64,000 bases of DNA from Amphiura filiformis (lineage: Eukaryota > Echinodermata > Ophiuroidea > Amphilepidida > Amphiuridae), in the NCBI RefSeq assembly GCF_039555335.1, contig NC_092636.1:61625706-61689705 (forward strand). Direction: 5' to 3'. A model generated the notes under the pieces. It saw only the letters and a program-made list of their open reading frames with translations, had not been told where the DNA came from and did not search any database. The translations under genes were made by a program, and so were the position numbers. Below are positions 57,508 to 64,000 of the stretch, piece by piece; positions within the stretch are counted from its first letter, which is position 1, and every line of letters starts with the position of its first letter.

Positions 57508-57526
57508 GTTATAACTTCAGTGGGTA

Positions 57527-59705
57527 CCTGAAATATAAATTGTAACTACACTGTATAAACTGAATTTGTTCAGGGGCGGCGCCAGGGTATTTTGATAGGG
57601 GGGCGATGCAATTTTAAAATGTTGAAGATTGTTCATGTGGCGCGACAGTGGCGCCCGCCAGCTCTTGCGAGCAGGGGGTGTCTTTACAGTGATATACAAT
57701 TTTATAGGATTTTGATGAACAGTTTATGAATAGACAGTTTGAGTACAAAAACATGTAAATTGCTCAATTTTTTAGTGTGTAACGCTAAATTTGGCCCATC
57801 ATGGCGCACGACCTTAGAGGCAATTTATGGTATTTTGCTATCCCATAGAAACCAATGTATGAATTTTAAAAACAATTGAGCGACTTTTCAATTATTTGAC
57901 CCGCGATTTGGGCTTACATTTTTGGCAACACTGCTGGAGGTCAGTGGGTGCATATACAGCAGAGACACTGGCGTTGATCGAAGCTGTTCGGAGAACAATT
58001 ATTGATGTTTTTCGTAAGTTCATGTATTAACAATGAATAAAAGATTATAGTACAGTGTGTCGTTAATATGTCACGAACAATTTCATGATATTTTAGAGAC
58101 AATAACTAACTTAAGGAAGAAGTTTTTATTCATATGCATGACATTGCACTCTGTATGGCAACTGCGTACATGTACCTACATGTAAACAAGTACGTTACAT
58201 ATCATACGATAACATCCTTGCAAGTTCTAACTTTCTTATCACAAGCTATCGGTTGTTCACACGAAAGTTAGAACATTTCGAACAAAATAAAAGAGGATCT
58301 CCTCTTTCATGTGAAGAGGAAGTGATACCCAGAGGTGAACTCCAGACCATTTGAATCACCATTGGCATTGCATTGTCACTGACTGTTGCGTGTTGGTGGA
58401 CTTTTCTCTCAATTCAATTGCATGCCAACAAAACTTGGCAATGACAGTCGGAGGGCCATCATGCGCGTTTTCCGTTAAAGGTCAAATTATTAACGGACGC
58501 GACCTTGGCAAAAATGACCGTCGCACTCTTGGGTATGCTTTTTCACTTTTCCCGCGGAAAATTTCGATTTGAAATGTATCGTATTATGTGTAGCCAATCA
58601 TCTTGGGCAATTAACAGATAAGTTTTATTAGAAAATATCTTCACAATTCTCTACTTGATTTCCATTTTGTCTACTTTTGTCGTTAGAATTCGTGATTTTT
58701 GCGTTTGCTTTACCTTCAAATTTATTTTCGTTGCTAAGGACTTCTAACCCGGATATTTTCTGTCTTAACGCTTTAATCATTCTAATTTTTAGCCAGACAA
58801 GTAATTTCAACCTTTATCTATCGATTAGTCTTTGTCCCAAATTTTGAACTTAAAATTCTAAATTGTTATAATAGTTTAAATTGGTTACCCAGATTAGGCC
58901 CATCGACGAAAATTAAGTAAACAACTTCATAACAATACCGCGTGACTTGACACCATGAACGCAGTACACGCATGGCGTGACTTTTGTTGCGCCTAAGCGC
59001 CATTCATCTGCGTTCAGTGAAATACGCGCGCATAGTTTAACACTGCTCGCATGAACCTTCTCAATGCTGTTGTCGCATGGCCTACTGTTTACTGGTATTT
59101 TTCCGTCTTGTAAAATACCATTTTCATCCCGGCAGGTTTTTGTCTTAACCAACCAAAAATCTTGATTTTTTAATATGAGGATAATAAGCCATGTTTCTAA
59201 TCATATGCAAATTCCTGATTTATGAACTCGCACCATTTTTAAAATAACGCAGTTTTTCTTACTCTTTTATCTCAATTCATGACAAAAATTTGTGTTTATG
59301 TGCCCATATCATATTCCTTGCAAAGTTACGGTATTTTTTGTGAACATATATGGAATTTTGAAAGCCTTTCTTGTAGTTATATATAAAATATATAGCTATT
59401 AGGAGTTGTAGAGAGAAATTTGAAAGCTTTTAAAACTGCAACCCAAACCAAGCAAATATAAATTTTCGTTGTGTGCGTATTCGTAGCGTACAGTTTAATA
59501 ATAGCGCGTCAAAGTTGAATGGCCCTCCAACTGATGAATGGCATGCCAAAGACAAGTGTAACTTTTTTCATGCCAACTTTATGACATACACTGCATATGA
59601 CCAAAAGCACTGTTCAGATTTTATCTTGCAACTTCATGGGTAGGCATAGTTTTGTCATTATTTAATGGTAAAACTAATACATAAGCTTTAAAATTTAAGC
59701 TTACC
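57527..59705 (-). other. Possible 5' UTR intron boundary region of DDX11
   Basis: A TTTCAG acceptor lies just upstream of the ATG (exon would start at 57527). A good donor, AAGAG|GTAAGC on the minus strand, lies at about 59705, so a non-coding first exon may sit just above 59705. No homology can test this, and translation could equally start within a single first exon. Between the two sites I see a CAGGGGCGG-type element (57572-57680) and no coding potential. Confidence 0.3.
57572..57685. mobile_element. CAGGGGCGG-type element remnant
   Basis: It begins CAGGGGCGGCGCCAGGG, the kind of end seen at 33062, and contains GTGGCGCGACAGTGGCGCCC. The right end is not clear. It lies just upstream of the DDX11 coding start. 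Confidence 0.45.
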
Positions 59706-59730
59706 TCTTGATGTTGTCGTGTTGGTAACT

Positions 59731-59814
59731 GGACATTTCATCCCCTCGCATTTTCATCCCCTGGACATTTCATCCCCTCGCATTTTCATCCCCTGGACAT
59801 TTCATCCCCTCATG
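59731..59814. repeat. 32-bp minisatellite, about 2.6 copies
   Basis: The unit starts GGACATTTCATCCCCT and continues CGCATTTTCATCCCCT, so it is itself two related 16-mers. Copies begin at 59731, 59763 and 59795. It directly adjoins the possible DDX11 non-coding exon donor. Confidence 0.9.
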
Positions 59815-60469
59815 TTGAAACGCTATTGTAGCGTTCTTTACTTTGAGCGTGATAGTAAAAAGAATGCATATGAATATAATAATTGTTTAGGATCTTTAGA
59901 AGGGAATAATATAAGGGAATTATCTTTATTTAAAATTAGTCTTATTTATCCAATGTATGCACCGTGTTCTGTATGAGCTATCACCAGCTGATCATGCATA
60001 TAAAAATCGATCGATGTTGAATGGCAATAGTGCAATGAATTTACCTATTGAACAGTGCGTGTAGGCCCCCTACACAGATGATTCTAATTCAGTATTAAAC
60101 CTAGTTTTATTATTAAAAGTATTATCATTTTGTTATTTTACCGGGGTAGGCCTATCGTTATCATTATTATTAATATTTTTATTATTATTATTTCTATTAT
60201 TATATACTTTGGTTTTTTGTTGTTGTTGATATTAGCCTGGACTATTTAAGCTAAAGTGTATTTCTTCTCTTTCTTCCTGTTATTTATGTATTTATTGTGC
60301 ATTGTTTATGTATCTACATGCTTTTTATTTATTTATAATTATTATAATTTATGTATTTATTATTTATTTTGTTTGTTTGTTTATTTATTATTATTTACTT
60401 AGTTGTTCATCTAACAAAATTAGTACATTTTTATGGGAACCATGTATATGTTACATGGATAGTATGTTA

Positions 60470-61608
60470 TCTATATAAATAAAAGGAAGTCGCTAAATCT
60501 TGTCCAGAAGCAGGCTCCGAGATGCTTTGACTTTCAGCTCTGATTTATCCGTACATTGATCGGGTACATATTGCCATTAAACCATCTGACGTTCATTTTT
60601 GCAAAACTTTTCAATCACTATGGAAATAACAAAAAAATGGTCAGTTGCTAGGCCGTTGAGGTCAATAACCTTATGGGTCAGGTCATGAGAGCAAACGCGT
60701 CAAGTGTCGAGTCACGCACCTGCGCGTACACGACACCATGGTTTCACGCGCTTTACCACGCATGGTATGGACGCACTTAATGTTGGCTTACCGCGCGTAG
60801 GCCTGTGTACATGACTGACTTCTTCTGTCAGACAGTGGCGAATCCAGGAATTTGGGAAAGGGGGCACACTCGAAGTTTTTGCCGCCGCCTTCTTGAATGG
60901 CCACGAAGCACCATTGTGTCGCGCGCCGTGCAGGGGGCTGTGTCCCCTCAGAATTGGAAACTTGGTCCAAGTAAAGACCTTGAAGCCATTCTGGGGGAAT
61001 CATTGGGTGTAAGCTGATGCAAAAGGGGGTCAGTGGGTGACAGATTTGCAAAAAAGTCCACTTTTCAGGGGGAATGTTACAATGTACCCAACAGGGACCG
61101 AATTAGTCGTTAACTGTGCAAAGGTTAAATGTTAGGGGGTGGGTGAATGTCCACATTTTGGAAATTCTGCGGCCCCAAATCCTGGCTAAGATATAGGTTT
61201 AGCTATTAACAATACGGAATCGCTTAAAATGTTTTGCAGCAACTTTTAAACATGTTTCTTACATGTTTTATACTATTATAACCCGGAATTGAAACGTTTT
61301 CTAACAACCTCTACTAACCTTATGTTTTATGTTTGTTGGGATAAAGTTAAAATCAATCATTCTGTCACGAGCTGTTTCAAAAGTAATCTGAGGGATTGAG
61401 TGAGTAGGCCTACCAACATTATCACAGGTCTGGATAATTATGTTTATCAAGCTAACATGATCATTACTATTATACTGGATGAATAATCTACACCAAGACA
61501 CCTTGATTATCATCACCGTTTACCATGTTTACTAAACACTCCCGTTTACTAACCGCTCCCGTTTACTCAACTAGCGGGGACCCGCGCGAAGCGCGGGTCT
61601 CCCGCTAG
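60470..61608 (+). mobile_element. Candidate non-autonomous Helitron, about 1.1 kb
   Basis: The 5' end reads TCTATATAAATAAAAGGAAG directly after an A. The 3' end carries a GC-rich hairpin (ACCCGCGCGAAGCGCGGGT) shortly before a terminal CTAG and a host T. Those are the usual Helitron ends (TC at the start, hairpin then CTRR, inserted between A and T). No Rep/helicase ORF lies between them. A CAGTGGCGAATCCAGGAATT element head at 60836 appears to be nested inside. Confidence 0.6.
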
Positions 61609-62274
61609 TATTATTAATAAGATAGTGATAATAGATAATAGCATCAAATATGTCTGCATGTAGGCCCTAGGGAAGGATCATGGCAATATTTTTGTATTGT
61701 CCACTTGATGAGGTGATTAGATTTAGTGCAATGTCATGTTATACAATAGGAACAATAGCCGCCGGCAGCCGAATTGATACAGGAAGTTGAACTCTTTCAA
61801 TCAGTGTAATACATATAACTATATTGCCAGTTTTAGTCGCCCAATTGGGTGACTTTTGACTTCCGTCCCACGACAAACAAAGTGCTCCCGCGAATTCGCG
61901 ACATTTTGTCTACTTTGACAATCTCACCCGCGAAATCCATTAAATATTGGGCGATTTTTGAAAAGCCGACTTAAAAATTGTTAAATTGGATATTAGGCTG
62001 TCATAGTCAAATTTTAAGTCAAGGGTCCTTCAAAACAAAACCTCCAAACAACTAATTCAAATAAAAAGAAAACATTCTGTGGTCAGTGTGCATCCAAGTA
62101 TGACAATGGGAAACAAATTGAAGTCGATACACACACAGGGAGATAACTTATATAAGGGCTTAATCCCCAGGATTATCCTTAGAATAATTATTCCCATATC
62201 AATTCTCACAAGTGGCTTAAGACGACACAAGTGCCAAGCGGGGGGCCAAGTTTCTCTTTTCATGTAGGTTCACT

Positions 62275-62580
62275 TGGGTTTATTAAAAATAACATAATTA
62301 CATATCTTTCCATGGCTCTGGGGAGTGGGGCAGTGGCTGAAAATAGGTTAGTCTACATTACCAGTTGTTATCTATTTTTTATTTTTTTGAAAATCAACTA
62401 ATTTTACAAAAATGCATGATGTAGGCCTACGAAAAAAAGAGGTTGTTTTGGGGTTAATTAAAAATATCACTAACTACATGACATTATACATTGGCACGGA
62501 GGGGGTGGGCACGGGGGGTGGATGAAAATAGAAAATAGCTTAGACTACATTACCAGTCGTTATCCACGGAGCCGAGAGGG
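62275..62580. repeat. Diverged tandem duplication
   Basis: The block at about 62275-62385 (TTATTAAAAATAACATAATT ... GACTACATTACCAGTTGTTATC-like end) is repeated at about 62450-62570 with a similar start and the end CTACATTACCAGTCGTTATC. The G-rich middle differs. Confidence 0.6.
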
Positions 62581-63044
62581 TGTTCTGGGTTTATTGATTG
62601 AAAGTTGACTGAACTTAAAACTCATGGTTATAAAAAATTGTATAAAAAGGAATGGTAGGCTATACTATTAATTGATTTAACGTTTTATCAGCAAGGAAGT
62701 ATATTCGTCCCAAAGTACATTTGTATAAGGTCTCACATAAATTTATCATGAAATAAAAAAAAAATCGGTTAATGACAACAACCTGACTTCCAGTACGGCG
62801 TGTACAAGCACGACCCGAAATATCATTCATCCATCATCATGCACAAATCGGATCAAATCCTTTAGGTATTTTCGAAATGACACACAAAGTTGAGCCCCAT
62901 TCAAATACATGTACATGTAGTTGTGATGTGCAGGATCATAAATGGAGAAATATAAAACTACCCTGTGGTGATTTTTTTCATAATTTGGGTTTGTTGCAAA
63001 TTGTTGATGTTAATAATATATGGGTTCCTTGGGCACGGGTTACA

Positions 63045-63600
63045 GCTCTATGGTATTTTAGGTCTTTTGGTGAAAAGCTCAGTCTTTGAGTCCTTCCCGC
63101 CAGAGTCTTTTTTTCTCAAGTGAGTTTCTTTCTTTCATTCATTTACGAATATTATTATGTAGTGCATGATGATGATGGGGATACAGCTAGATAAGATGGT
63201 CTGAGACTAGGTATTTTCGTCTCAGATTATGCATGGTAGGGTCTTTTGGGGACAAATGCTCAAAGTCTATAGTTTTTACAAGGGAACCCTTTTTGATGGT
63301 TCATCATTTGTTCTAGTCTTTTAATTTGATAAGTGGTATAAATATGTACCAAAACCTGGACCACCTCCTCCTCACATAATAGGTTTATACTCATTTTACA
63401 GATGAGCTCAGATGATAGCTGCATGATCTGAGTTGCGCTTTTCTCACCACGCGTTAGGAGTATTATGCTGATACTGATAGAACCTCCGGGCATGGAATTA
63501 CAGCTCGGTGGTATAGGGTCTTTTGGTGAAGTTGTTTTAGTCCTTCCCCGGTAGTTCTTCATTCTTAAGTTTCTCTCTTGCTTTCTTCTCTCTTTCAATA
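63045..63600. repeat. Second diverged duplication pair
   Basis: The block at about 63045-63140 (TTACAGCTCTATGGTATTTT, GGTCTTTTGGTGAA, GTCCTTCCC, TTTCTTTC) recurs at about 63490-63595 with the same word order and about 75% similarity. No coding content is evident. Confidence 0.6.
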
Positions 63601-64000
63601 TGACTAGTGTGCAGAAAGTTGAATGTCAAGAGGCGGGGTCAAGAGCTAGAGACAAGGTCATAATGTATAGGCCTACGATTGTATTTCAGTAGGGCCTAGT
63701 TTTCAACCCTGATCATGCTGATATTTTGGCATATTATTTGTAATGTTTAAACATGTCAAGTAAAAGGTAAATGGAACAATTTTGTGTAATAATAATTATG
63801 TTTAGTGAATGGGACTTTTCAGATACTCAGGTTTTAAAAATATAATGCAGATATTTATTATCAGTTGAACTGACGGAATTCCAGTTTTTTGCGTATAGTA
63901 CTCCTTAGTCTTTACCGTTTAGTATTAATTTAATTAATGTAATTAATTTAATTCTCCAAAAAGTATAAGTTCTAACTATCCTTGTACTTTACTACTTTTT

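Overview
This is a stretch of animal nuclear DNA with two intron-rich, convergently transcribed protein genes in AT-rich sequence full of short mobile elements. The repeated word TAGGCCTA, the dense foldback and TIR elements and the protein similarities suggest a marine invertebrate deuterostome, most likely an echinoderm. That assignment is inference and was not tested by a search.

Layout. 1-2.4 kb: a diverged 488-bp direct repeat and a TIR element upstream of the first gene. 2.48-28.24 kb (+): a 23-coding-exon gene whose conceptual product (1471 aa) matches the coiled-coil protein CCDC158. The best evidence is the conserved KxxTAKRGxIDxLQSKIxxLEE block and the ordered series coiled coil, Ser/Thr/Pro-rich region, short C-terminal coiled coil. 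28.6-36.8 kb: intergenic, made largely of nested inverted-repeat elements. 36.91-57.51 kb (-): a 22-coding-exon gene for the XPD-family iron-sulfur DNA helicase DDX11/ChlR1 (908 aa). It is complete from the Q motif and Walker A through four Fe-S cysteines, DEAH and motif VI to the stop. 57.5-64 kb: upstream region of DDX11 with a possible non-coding first exon, a 32-bp minisatellite, a candidate non-autonomous Helitron and diverged tandem duplications.

All exon boundaries were derived by hand from reading frame, splice-site consensus and remembered family sequences. Both models close in phase over their full length: 4416 and 2727 coding nt, stops included. One DDX11 intron (52456-53352) needs a GC-AG donor to keep frame. 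The two genes have no obvious shared pathway; they simply end towards each other.

The accessory DNA is the more unusual part. Foldback or TIR elements occur in most large introns. Two insertions sit within a few bases of 5' splice sites (CCDC158 exon 1 and exon 22). The exon with the DDX11 DEAH box has a decayed tandem partial copy beside it. DDX11 intron 10 holds a two-level tandem repeat, and a ~110-nt homopurine tract follows one DDX11 5' splice site. I saw no CRISPR array, rRNA gene or intact tRNA gene, and no convincing novel multi-gene system.
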